Below are positions 12,721 through 20,316 of a DNA stretch of 64,000 nt, piece by piece. Every line of letters starts with the position of its first letter. Positions within the stretch are counted from its first letter, which is position 1. The stretch is from Deroplatys truncata. Lineage: Eukaryota; Arthropoda; Insecta; Mantodea; Mantidae. The notes beneath the pieces are model-generated. The model saw only the letters and a list, made by a program, of their open reading frames with translations, made no database searches and was not told the DNA's origin. The DNA lies in the NCBI GenBank assembly GCA_030765065.1, contig CM060990.1:420245198-420309197 (forward strand), in the 5' to 3' direction. The position numbers and the translations under genes are program-made.

Positions 12721-13279
12721 TAAAACTACCTCAGTTGTTTTTTTAGACCTGGGAGAAACACGTACACCGGAGTTAAATTAATCGCATATTTTCTCCCAGG
12801 CAACATCTTTCTCCTTTATCTTTAGACTGTCTGTTTTTCTGCACGCAATAATCAATCTGTATTTGGTTACCAGCTCAACTACTAATTCTTTTTCATATGA
12901 TGAAAATTTGTGCCTCTGCATCTATAGCTTTCTCACTCATTTTAACTTTTATTCATATCAAACTATGGAATCGCAAAACAACAAAACTAACCTAAAAGAG
13001 TATCGTCTGCTCAACATTAACCAATCAAAACACAGCATTGCAAAGCAAAGGGTTGAAAAAAGTGCATCAGAGCGCTTTCAGAAGTTATCAAGTTTGGTCA
13101 CTGCCCTCTTGCTTGCGGTTATATGTTGTTCTCTTTGAATATAACATTTTGTTAGTTAACAATTCTCTGGAAGAGCTTGACAAATGCAAGAGTCTTAACA
13201 AAATATTAAACTTTTAACTTATAGTAAGTTAACAGGATATTAGAGCATTTTTAACATCCATTGATGAAACTGGCACTTA

Positions 13280-14095
13280 AGGCAATGGCTAACTTTTCTC
13301 TACAAAAAAGCTTATTTATGAGGTCTTGTATATCAAGCTCCTGTCCAGCAAAGACAGCCTAATGATGAAAGTAAGGAAAGAAAGGAATGAACATACCTGT
13401 ATTGCATCCAGAAAGAAATAGGTACCTCAGTACATGTGTGTGTGCATATAAAGCTCTATCTTCAAATATTTGGTGTATCTGATGGAAGACTGATTAGAGC
13501 TTTAAAAAGTATGAACTGAGAAGTCACCAGGAGATTTAAAAGGTAACCATAAAGGAGTTAAACAAATAACTGATGAACAAAGACAACATCTTAAAAATCT
13601 CATTCATTTTTTTACTGTTGTGCAAAGTCATTATGCATGAAAAGATAATCCAAAACAGAAGCTCCTTAACCCTGAATTGGATGTCAGAAAATGTACACAC
13701 TTCATCATAAAGGTGTGACACAAAAAGATTGAACCTGTAGAGAATATTACTATAGACATGTGTTCAATACCCAATTTAATTTATTGTTTCATGTTCCTCA
13801 AAAGGGTACATGCAAGTCATGCAATGAGTATTATGATACAGTTATGTGCCAAGGTTATCACGTGGATGGCACCGACCTACTGGCCAGCAGTCTCACCCAG
13901 CATAAACACCAGAAGCAACATCGAGAGATAGCCAGGTTATTCCAGAAGTTTCTCCCCTTCACCACTCATGAACATCCCAGGAAGTTCTGCACTTGTATAT
14001 AAGCAGTCTCTCACAGGGCTAAGAGAGATAGTGAGTTGTTCTTGATGTGACAGAGTGCTGGTTCTATGAGTGAGATTGTGACAGTTGTTGTGACA
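13280..14095. other. Spacer left of the Tc1 element
   Basis: No gene is recognised. The interval 13830-14000 is slightly GC-richer and contains gtatataagcag near 13996, which could be a TATA box of an unrecognised repeat, but nothing downstream supports that. Confidence 0.35.
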
Positions 14096-14230
14096 TACAC
14101 TATGTGATCAAAAGTATCCGGACACCCCACAAACATTTGTTTTTCATCTTAGGTGCATTGTGCTGTCACCTACTGCCTAGTACTCATTATCCGTGACCTC
14201 AGTGGTCATTAGACATTGTGAAACAGCAGA

Positions 14231-14622
14231 ATGGGACGCTCCGTGGAACTCACGGACTTCGAACGTGGTCAGGTGATTGGGCGTCACTTGTGTCAGAAGT
14301 CTGTACACGAGATTTCCACACTCCTAAACATCCCTAGGTCCACTGTTTCTGATGTGATAGTGAAGTGGAAACGTGAAGGGACTTGTACATCACAAAAGCA
14401 TACAGGCTGACCTCTTCTGTTGACTGACAGAGACCGCCAACATTTGAAGAGGTTTGTAAAGAGTAATAGGCAGACATCTATCCAGACCATCACACAGGAA
14501 TTCCAAACTGCATCAGGATCCACTCAAAGTACTATGACAGTTTGAGGTGAGAAACCTTGGATTCCATGGTCGAGTGGCTGCTCATAAGTCACACATCATG
14601 CAGGAAAATGCCAAACAACGCC
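14231..14622 (+). pseudogene. Tc1 transposase, N-terminal part
   Basis: The frame from ATG 14231 reads MGRSVELTDFERGQVIGRHL, then an HTH-type region with SVHEISTLLNIPRSTVSDVI. It reaches a stop (TGA) near 14408 and resumes readably after it. This is the paired HTH DNA-binding half of a Tc1 transposase. The Polinton target site AACGCC (14617-14622) lies in it. Confidence 0.85.
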
Positions 14623-14782
14623 AGTAGTAATAGTCCCGGATGAGCCAATTGGATTAACGATAATCCTGCCGCTAGGGGCGCTAGTGTCGCTAGTGTCGCC
14701 GCGGATTAAGAGCGACGGCGGTAAGTTTGAAAAGCGCCATGAGCGGAAGGATTATCGTTATTGCAATTGGCTCATCTGGGAC
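14623..14782 (+). repeat. Left TIR of the Polinton with internal foldback
   Basis: The first 160 bp match the reverse complement of 32937-33096 with about 5 mismatches. Within the TIR, a 41-nt arm starting gtcccggatgagccaattgg (about 14633) pairs with the inner end finishing tggctcatctgggac (14782). Each TIR can therefore itself fold into a long hairpin with a loop of about 70 nt. The loop contains ctagtgtcg twice in direct order. Confidence 0.95.
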
Positions 14783-15006
14783 TGTTTTCTTTATTTATAA
14801 TTTGAATACAGTACATTGGATAAAGATATGAATACATAGTTGAGATTAACATGATGTATTATTTGCTTAACATATGAATACATAGTTTGAGAATAACATA
14901 ATGGATTATTTGATTACAGGAGATTAACATATGAATACAATAAATGAACAATATAAGAAATATTAGGAGAAAAAAAGCACATTAAAATTCATAGTTTGTT
15001 GAGGCA
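14783..15006. other. AT-rich subterminal region of the Polinton
   Basis: This short non-coding stretch lies between the left TIR and the last minus-strand gene. It contains three imperfect copies of aacatatgaataca (around 14875, 14825 and 14927). TTTATT at 14790-14795 reads AATAAA on the minus strand and could be the polyadenylation signal for the leftward transcripts. Confidence 0.4.
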
Positions 15007-15498
15007 CTAGGACACACAGATTTCGCGCACAACAATGATTTTAAAGTACGTGGTGCACTTTGAGTCCTCGTCATCGCTGCTGCTGCTATCGACGGTAAAT
15101 TGGTGGATAGGTTTGGTGATGCAGGTGACGAGCAGGTGAGAGAAACTTTCGTTGACGAACTCGGTGAAGGTTGGTATATAGATGGGGATGGTAAATTCGT
15201 TGTAATGGCTGGTTGAGAAGCATCCTGTGGATGTGACTTTGTTGGTTAGTGCAGGAATGTTGCTGTTGCCGAGGTATATGATACATAGTGCGACTTGTTG
15301 ATGCTGGTGCACTTTGGTAGGTACGCATTTGACGTGGACGGCGTGAGCCCCTTGGACGTCGAGTGTGATGGTGACAACTCTGCTGCTGCGGAAATAGGAG
15401 TTGGAGATGCAGAGGATACGGATAGGTGATGCTGCGTTGAGAATGAGTTGTAGGTTAAGATTGTTCCCCACGGGGACGGGATAGGTTTCGTCGGACAT
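15007..15498 (-). CDS. Uncharacterised Polinton protein, 163 aa
   Basis: I do not recognise this protein. Alternating hydrophobic stretches (LILNAASPIRILCI, VVTITLDVQG, VALCIIYLG, FTIPIYIPTF) suggest a mostly beta-strand fold, and a SSSSDDED acidic patch lies near residues 137-144. There is no signal peptide or clear membrane segment. Its ATG overlaps the stop of the preceding gene as TAATG at 15498, which ties it to the 16280-15007 cluster. It is the last gene before the left TIR. By position it could be an accessory or virion decoration protein, but that is a guess. Confidence 0.75.
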   Translation of the reverse strand: MSDETYPVPVGNNLNLQLILNAASPIRILCISNSYFRSSRVVTITLDVQGAHAVHVKCVPTKVHQHQQVALCIIYLGNSNIPALTNKVTSTGCFSTSHYNEFTIPIYIPTFTEFVNESFSHLLVTCITKPIHQFTVDSSSSDDEDSKCTTYFKIIVVREICVS

Positions 15499-15815
15499 TA
15501 TTTAGGGTTATATGGGGAGAACGTAACGATGTGACGTTTGAAACCGCTGCGTAGTTTTTCCTCGCCTGCGTATATGATGCAGAATGAGGTAGAGTTGAGT
15601 TTGTTGATGAGTTCTGGAGAGGCTTTTGCAAATCTTGTTGGTAGGAAAACTTCTGTGTCGTTGTAGAGTTTGGCGACGAGCTTTGTACCGTGAACGGTGT
15701 CGAGTGTTTTGACGCCGACGACACGATACGGTACGTGCTGTTCAAGCGTAGATACGCTGAGAGTGTCGGCGCTGCGGGAAAGTTCTTCTAGCTCTTTAAG
15801 GGCGTCCTGTGACAT
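15498..15815 (-). CDS. Small VFLPTRF-motif protein, 105 aa, possible OB-like fold
   Basis: The N-terminus (MSQDALKELEELSRSADTLS) is likely helical. The core reads YRVVGVKTLDTVHGTKLVAKL, then EVFLPTRFAKASPELI. From memory of the pattern, short proteins with this strand-rich YxxxxxxxxxTxxGxKLxxxL ... VFLPxRF plan recur in insect transposons and viruses and may be OB-like nucleic-acid binders; I cannot confirm that here. It overlaps the upstream gene by 20 nt and the downstream ATG by one base. The 52-bp stretch at 15601-15652, covering EVFLPTRFAKASPELIN, is present twice more in the right arm, in the same genomic orientation (31389 and 32481). Confidence 0.8.
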   Translation of the reverse strand: MSQDALKELEELSRSADTLSVSTLEQHVPYRVVGVKTLDTVHGTKLVAKLYNDTEVFLPTRFAKASPELINKLNSTSFCIIYAGEEKLRSGFKRHIVTFSPYNPK

Positions 15816-16095
15816 TATGACGGCACAGATGGCAGTTTTTGATAAACGGGGGAGGACCGTCTATATGAGTGGTTTGATGAGGAAGGTTGTAGTGTTGTTT
15901 ACACCTGCGATAAGGTGCGCAAACTACCTGTGCGTCTCTGAGAAGTTGGTTCCACACAAGGTCGACGTCGCTTGGGGGATAACGTTCAAAGATGTATATG
16001 CCGTTCTGCAGCAGCACTTGGCGTTCCCTGGGCAGTAGCAGGTGGATTCTTCGTCCGTTATCGAGATACCGAAAGAGCACGATGAAGCAGTTCAT
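15796..16095 (-). CDS. Uncharacterised Polinton protein, 99 aa
   Basis: I do not recognise it. It starts MNCFIVLFRYLDNGRRIHLL and carries a C-terminal CHLCRHN that could be half of a metal site. The start is fixed by an ATGA overlap with the upstream zinc-cluster gene (ATG at 16095, TGA ending at 16092). The end overlaps the next gene by 20 nt. Such tight nesting argues that it is translated from a shared leftward transcript. Confidence 0.65.
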   Translation of the reverse strand: MNCFIVLFRYLDNGRRIHLLLPRERQVLLQNGIYIFERYPPSDVDLVWNQLLRDAQVVCAPYRRCKQHYNLPHQTTHIDGPPPFIKNCHLCRHNVTGRP

Positions 16096-16280
16096 GTGGT
16101 GTTTCTAGCGGAGTACCTTCGAAGGAATTGTTGAATTTGCTTGTTGAGTTGATCGAGGTCTTCGTAGAAACCGAGTTGACACTGCGTGCACAGGCGGGTG
16201 AGACGGTGCCTAAGTTCGCAGCTGCACGTTTGGTGAAAGCAAAACGAGCAGTGGAAGTCTTTACACGTCGGTCCTGGCAT
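16092..16280 (-). CDS. Cys/His-cluster (zinc-finger-like) small protein, 62 aa
   Basis: The protein has ten regularly placed Cys and His in its first 34 residues (C6, H10, C11, C14, H16, C19, C21, H25, C31, C34), which suggests one or two zinc sites. A Gln/Asn-rich helix (DQLNKQIQQFLRR) follows. An upstream ATG at 16331 is in frame, but it overlaps the TATA box (16331-16338), and the expected initiator is at 16306. The ATG at 16280 is therefore the likely start, giving a leader of about 26 nt. It is the first gene of the left cluster and overlaps the next by ATGA. The function is unknown; a DNA- or protein-binding regulator is plausible. Confidence 0.65.
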   Translation of the reverse strand: MPGPTCKDFHCSFCFHQTCSCELRHRLTRLCTQCQLGFYEDLDQLNKQIQQFLRRYSARNTT

Positions 16281-16302
16281 TCCCCCACGGCTGGCTAGCA
16301 CC

Positions 16303-16338
16303 GAATGAAGGGGAAAAGAATGCGCGTGCATAAATATA
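16303..16338 (-). promoter_or_regulatory. TATA plus initiator for the left gene cluster
   Basis: On the minus strand, TATATTTA (16338-16331) lies 32 nt upstream of TCATTC (16308-16303, A at 16306). The same spacing and initiator occur at 17963-17999 and 23174-23210. Confidence 0.65.
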
Positions 16339-16362
16339 ACCCAACTGCCGGAAGCAGGAAAT

Positions 16363-16506
16363 CACTGGTGGGGGAAAAGTTCGTTGGAGATTTACCACAT
16401 CAGGGGGAAGCACTGGTGGGGGAAAAGTTCGTTGGAGAATTACCACATCAGGGGGAAGCATTGGTGGGGGAAACGTTCGTTGGAGGTTCACTACATCCGC
16501 CGGAAG
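16363..16506 (+). repeat. Three tandem 48-bp repeats upstream of the left cluster
   Basis: Units start at 16363, 16411 and 16459 with ca.tggtgggggaaa.gttc. Copies one and two are nearly identical and copy three has diverged. They occupy the gap between the 157-aa gene and the TATA box at 16331-16338, so they could be upstream promoter elements. Because 48 is a multiple of three, open frames run through on both strands, but I treat these as artefacts. Confidence 0.85.
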
Positions 16507-16558
16507 CGCTTAGCGATTATTGCACAACATCCGCAGGAAAAACACTGTGTCCGTTGAT

Positions 16559-17032
16559 TTAACGGTTTTCCTCTTGGAGGAGAACTCTGTTTTGAACGGT
16601 GCTGAACATGCAAACGCCGTGAATGTGATCGAGTATCATATAGGGTGATTCGCGACCCAAATGCGCCGCTAAGCACGTGCCGTAGCACATGGGGTTTTCG
16701 TTTAACACTTGCTGCATTTTGTCTGTGGAAATGTATTGCTGTTCGTAGAAAACGATGTATAAACCTCTTGCGGGCACAAATTGGAACCACTGATGTTGTG
16801 CGTCTTCTTTATCTGCTTTGAAATGGATATCGTTGAAGTACATGTTAGATAGCACAAAATGAATTTTGGTTTCGCAGCTGTGAACTCTGGCGGAGACGGA
16901 TTTTCGGTCGTAGGTGTTGTCGACGAAGCGAAGTGCATAAGGTGTATTTTTATGGGGGTGACCGTCCACCTCGTAGTTTTTAAACACCTTACTGTCATGG
17001 TAGTACACCGACAGGTAATTTCTGTAACCCAT
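16559..17032 (-). CDS. Uncharacterised Polinton protein, 157 aa
   Basis: I do not recognise this one. It is rich in aromatic residues and His (YRNYLSVYYHDSKVF, QHQWFQFVPARGLYIVFYEQ) with scattered Cys. It has no membrane segment and looks like a compact globular protein. It sits 70 nt downstream of the PC4-like gene and 220 nt upstream of the left-cluster promoter, so it probably shares the PC4-like gene's transcript. The single ATG at 17032 starts it. Confidence 0.7.
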   Translation of the reverse strand: MGYRNYLSVYYHDSKVFKNYEVDGHPHKNTPYALRFVDNTYDRKSVSARVHSCETKIHFVLSNMYFNDIHFKADKEDAQHQWFQFVPARGLYIVFYEQQYISTDKMQQVLNENPMCYGTCLAAHLGRESPYMILDHIHGVCMFSTVQNRVLLQEENR

Positions 17033-17102
17033 GATGCGGGAGCGAAGGGCGCGAGATGATTGGGTGAGGTGCGGTTGGAACGCTGGTAGAAATACATGCG
17101 CA

Positions 17103-17952
17103 CTAAGGACTATTTTGTGAGATGCGCAGTGCGAAATGGGTGTTGAGGAAATGATGAACCTCGAGGAATGTTCTAAAATTGGCGCACCGTATGTACTTGG
17201 TGAATTGCGTGAAATTCATGTTATGTAAGGGAACGCTGGAGGCATGGTTGTGAAGCATGTACTTGTGGTATGCCATGATTTGATTTTGCACGTCCATCTC
17301 TTCCTTCTTTTTGTGATACATGATGTCGGTAATGATGCGCTGCAGGGCATGCAACACGTGCCATTCTTGTTGGTTGAGCGTAACGGATGCGCCTTGCGGG
17401 TCTTTGAAAACGAGCTTTAGCTTTCCGAACACAAACTTAAACACGATGGTGACGCTGTCGCTGAATTGAAATTCCTGTAGACGTCCCTGTGGGTCATTCA
17501 AGCGTTTGTGAATGATGGGGATGGCTTCGACGAGTGTGTGCCACTGCGAGGAACTCATGTCGACTGCGTTGTGCTGTCCACACTTGGCAATGGTGACGAC
17601 GAGATGGTGCGGCGAATGGGGGGAGAATCCCACACTGACGAATTTAGTTTGTTGCGGGTTGAGGAAGTAGATATCCGCCAGAGGACCCACAACTGCACTG
17701 TGTTGGAACTGTGCTGGCGGAGCAGGGCTGTCGGGATGCTGTTGGAGGTCGAAGATGGGTAGTTTCCTTTTTTCCCCGGGTTTTGAGGTGGTCGGGGTTT
17801 GAAATCCGGTTATACTGGAACACACAATAACAATAATAATAATGTGTGGGATAGAGAGATAAACGGGATAGAAAAAAGCAAGCTAATACATAGGTGCGGA
17901 CCTACCTGGTCGGCGTGCTGCATGGCAGCATGACTGTATCCGCGTGCTGCAT
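17103..17952 (-). CDS. PC4-like protein, 252 aa, one intron
   Basis: I infer exon 1 as 17952-17906 (15 codons plus two bases), a 91-nt intron 17905-17815 (donor AG|GTAGGT, acceptor TTCCAG|T) and exon 2 as 17814-17103. The phases fit exactly. The body shows two copies of a strand-rich stretch followed by a W-containing helix: one ends with SSSQWHTLVEAI and the other reads LVFKDPQGASVTLNQQEWHVLHAL. This resembles the PC4 single-stranded-DNA-binding/coactivator fold (beta strands, then LNxxQWxxLxxxI), so the protein may bind ssDNA during replication or late transcription. An unspliced frame starting at 17825 is the alternative. The PC4 call is fold-level inference without a search. Confidence 0.6.
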
Positions 17953-17962
17953 GGCACACTCT

Positions 17963-17999
17963 GAATGAGGCGAGCGGCACCGTGACGTTGCTTTTTATA
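17963..17999 (-). promoter_or_regulatory. TATA plus initiator of the PC4-like gene, inside the protease 3' exon
   Basis: On the minus strand TATAAAAA (17999-17992) precedes TCATTC (17968-17963) with 33 nt from the TATA T to the initiator A. The predicted start site is 14 nt upstream of the ATG at 17952. The TATA box overlaps the predicted stop of the spliced protease ORF (ATA TAA at 18000-17995). Confidence 0.7.
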
Positions 18000-18602
18000 T
18001 GAGCAGGAGCGTCTTCTGAAAGCACGTGCAAGAGAATGGATTAGGTTAGATGTGATGAATAGTGACACACACACACACACACACACACACGTACTCACCT
18101 TCAAGGGTTGACAAGTGTGCTGAGCGTCAGAGCACTTTGCGCGGCATGCGTTTTTGTACGTTTTGCGAATGACGACATCATTATGCGCGTGATTGCTGAC
18201 GTGAAATTTTGAGAAGAATTTATGCTTAGGTAAGCCGGAGCAGCGGTGGGTGAGGTAGGCGATGACGTAATGACCGCAAGTGGTGCTGTCGAAACCTTGC
18301 AGCCTTCTGGCGTTGGTGGACCAACGCGTCCCGCAGACCGAATTTAAGAACCGGAGAAAATGGGGCGAAAGCGGTCCTATGCCGTAACTGTCAAAATATT
18401 CTCCATGCGAGTTTTTGTCCATAAAGATGCAAACCCAGTGTTGCCCGGATTTGGTGCTGGGGTCGGTGTTAGCCACTAGCGCCAAGGGAGGCGTTCGAAT
18501 GCCGTGAAGTACGGGTAGTTTATCGCAGGGGTAGACGCCTAAAAAGTGAGAGCGCGTAGAGGGGCATGTCGATAGAAACCGTTGAATTTGAAAGGTGTTC
18601 AT
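17995..18602 (-). CDS. PRO: Adenain-like cysteine protease, 174 aa, one intron
   Basis: This is the maturation protease that cleaves virion precursor proteins. The catalytic set is in adenain order: His55 (GQHWVCIFMD), Asp71 (EYFDSYG), Gln102 (LQGFDS) and Cys109 (TTCGHYVIAYL). The gene starts at 18602, overlapping the capsid-gene stop as ATGA. A consensus donor (AAG|GTGAGTACG at 18099/18098) is followed by an (AC)n tract, a CTAACCTAAT branch-like site and the acceptor TTTCAG|AAG (18016/18015). Splicing out this 83-nt intron gives six more residues and a stop at 17995. Without splicing the frame runs through the microsatellite to 17883 (239 aa) with an implausible Cys-Val repeat tail. The family is sure and the splice is well supported. 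Confidence 0.9.
18067..18090 (+). repeat. (CA)n microsatellite in the protease intron
   Basis: About twelve CA units lie a few bases after the predicted splice donor on the minus strand, where they read GT. Confidence 0.95.
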
Positions 18603-19885
18603 GATACCAAAATGGATCGGTTGGCGTCGATTTCGACCGTGCGATGTATTTCCGCTAGCAGCAGAAGTATGACCAATTCTGTCAATTTATCGGCAAAACC
18701 GATGCTTATAGAGACGGTTCCGTGGCGCTGACCCGAGATGTGAGACTCGTTAGCGCTCATGTCTGCAGTGAGATCGAAAACCATTATCGTATACCCTTGT
18801 GGGTAGGTTTCTCTGGAGATGGAGTGTCCCTCGTCCTTGAAATGAATGCCTAGGCCGTCCTGCAGGGTTTGAAAGCATTGCAAATAGTGTCTCTTTGTAA
18901 AGTCGGGTTGCAGAGGTTGGGAGGGAACGGGTTGCCCGTTCACGTAGAACTGAAAGAAGTTCATTTTAAAATGTTTCAAGTTGTACGGATTTGAGTTAAA
19001 ATGGCCGGAATAGGCCTTGTCGGTGACCATGGCTACTACCACTCTCCTGGGAACTTGCCCTACGCACCCGTCGCTAAACGTCATTGCCCTGGACTCCTTG
19101 GGGATGCTGAGAGCGTGAAAGCTGACGTCCTTGAGATGGTACTTTGCGTTGCCCTTTGCGAGCACGGCCTGGTGCGCGAGCTTTATGGTCGGCGAGGGCC
19201 GCACCGATTTTAAGCGCAGCGTGGCAGACACGATGTCGGCGTACCCCTTAAAGGTATCTACGTCGGAAAACAGATAAAACTGGGGAGAGGCGGGAGTGAG
19301 CTTGACGGTCATGCTAACGTTGTTCAAAAGCAGCTTATCCTGTCTAAACAGAGCGTTGGACAGAGGACCGATGAGCTGTACGACGTTGCTCCCTTTGGTA
19401 AACCCCTGACGCCACTGAAAACCCGCATTGGCGATAAAAGTGTCCATGATGCCTGCCGTGTCCTTTCTACAGAGGGTGGATTCTAGTTTGGTGTTCATGG
19501 CATCTTCGGAGTAATTGAGAAGCGTCTCGAGGTAGGTTCTATAGGGGTAACCGGCTTGCGGCATGGAGACGATGACGTTATTGAGGGTTACCTCCACCTG
19601 TTGAAACAGGGAATTTAAGGCGTTGTTGACCAGAGTGGCGTTAGCGTCAGCGTTTAAGGCCTCTCCTTTGTCATCTACAATGCGCACCATGAGTTCGAGT
19701 ACGACGTAGGTCAAGTCTAGGTAATCGTCCGCATTTCCGGAATAATGAAAGGTGAGGGGGGCATTTTTCATTAAAGTGTTTTGAGGGTTTAGGTATAGGA
19801 ACCGTGACTCCTCGATGCTCATCTGAACCGGCACCTCTGTAAAGAGGTCCAGTTCGGAACTCATGTGGACGGCCGCGTCTGCCAT
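18599..19885 (-). CDS. MCP: Major capsid protein (double jelly-roll, hexon-like), 428 aa
   Basis: The protein matches the metazoan Polinton/adintovirus major capsid family in pattern. It has an N-terminal FHYSGNADDYLDLTYVVLEL strand region, VNNALNSLFQQVEVTLN, YPYRTYLETLLNYSEDAMNT, a KDTAG motif, and a second jelly-roll half with FQFYVNGQPVPSQPL, then YPQGYTIMVFDLTADMS. It ends with VEIDANRSILVS. Length is close to the family's. It would form the trimeric capsomers of an icosahedral particle. Its ATG overlaps the pX stop (TAATG at 19885) and its TGA overlaps the protease ATG. The frame is intact. Confidence 0.92.
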   Translation of the reverse strand: MADAAVHMSSELDLFTEVPVQMSIEESRFLYLNPQNTLMKNAPLTFHYSGNADDYLDLTYVVLELMVRIVDDKGEALNADANATLVNNALNSLFQQVEVTLNNVIVSMPQAGYPYRTYLETLLNYSEDAMNTKLESTLCRKDTAGIMDTFIANAGFQWRQGFTKGSNVVQLIGPLSNALFRQDKLLLNNVSMTVKLTPASPQFYLFSDVDTFKGYADIVSATLRLKSVRPSPTIKLAHQAVLAKGNAKYHLKDVSFHALSIPKESRAMTFSDGCVGQVPRRVVVAMVTDKAYSGHFNSNPYNLKHFKMNFFQFYVNGQPVPSQPLQPDFTKRHYLQCFQTLQDGLGIHFKDEGHSISRETYPQGYTIMVFDLTADMSANESHISGQRHGTVSISIGFADKLTELVILLLLAEIHRTVEIDANRSILVS

Positions 19886-20316
19886 TACGAAAATACGTCT
19901 TGCACCTTACGCCTACCGCGTTTCAGCTTCGACTGCTTGCTCTTTTTGGATTTGCTCGGTTTTATTCTCTTGAGGCGCCTGGCGCCGGAACCGAGCATGG
20001 CATCGAGCTTTTCGTCGGCTTTTCGCTTTAAATTGTATCTGGACTCCTTGAGCCTCCGTTGGAGCGCTTCTTTTGGCGCTGCTCCCGCGACAGCCACATC
20101 GGACAGAACGTGAGCGCCCGCCTTTAAGGCCTCCTTTCCGACTGCTTTTGCTCCGCTCTTTAAAAACGGTAGCAACCTTCTGAAGAGTCCTCCGAGGGCT
20201 GAAAAGAGACCGCTGCCTCTTTGGTAGCGCTTGCCCCTGTAGAGAATAAAATCGCGATCGTCGAACGCACCGCCGGCCTGATTGAGGTAGTACCGCGTCA
20301 CGGCGTGCACGTCCAT
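19885..20316 (-). CDS. pX-like basic core protein, 143 aa
   Basis: An amphipathic Gly/Ala-rich stretch at residues 33-62 (SGLFSALGGLFRRLLPFLKS, then GAKAVGKEALKAG) is followed by a very basic C-terminal half (RRLKRIKPSKSKKSKQSK). This is the layout of the adenovirus pX-related DNA-condensing protein found in adintoviruses, where it lies beside the capsid genes. The likely role is genome packing inside the virion, with the amphipathic segment possibly acting on membranes. It is bounded by TAATG overlaps at both ends (20316 and 19885). The frame is intact. Confidence 0.78.
   Translation of the reverse strand: MDVHAVTRYYLNQAGGAFDDRDFILYRGKRYQRGSGLFSALGGLFRRLLPFLKSGAKAVGKEALKAGAHVLSDVAVAGAAPKEALQRRLKESRYNLKRKADEKLDAMLGSGARRLKRIKPSKSKKSKQSKLKRGRRKVQDVFS

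Larger units (their letters stand above)
10823..13276 (+). mobile_element. PIF/Harbinger-like element (copy 1)
   Basis: The terminal repeats are gggctggtttcaccaatgga at 10823 and its imperfect reverse complement ending gatgaaactggcac at 13276. They are flanked by the TTA duplication typical of the superfamily (10820-10822 and 13277-13279). Inside are a nuclease remnant on the plus strand and a second, SANT/Myb-like ORF remnant on the minus strand, the normal two-gene plan. Two shorter relatives sit at 54389-55546 and 55739-56945. Confidence 0.88.

Noticed and set aside
13996..14010. tatataag as a host promoter left of the Tc1
   Set aside because: There is no initiator, no coding exon and no transcript structure downstream before the transposon.
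16261..16562. Open frames on both strands through the 48-bp repeats
   Set aside because: The repeat unit is a multiple of three, so frames stay open automatically. Position and TATA placement indicate non-coding DNA.
17883..18098. C-terminal extension of the protease with a Cys-Val repeat
   Set aside because: It is coded by an (AC)n microsatellite directly after a consensus splice donor, and a matching branch site and acceptor lie downstream.
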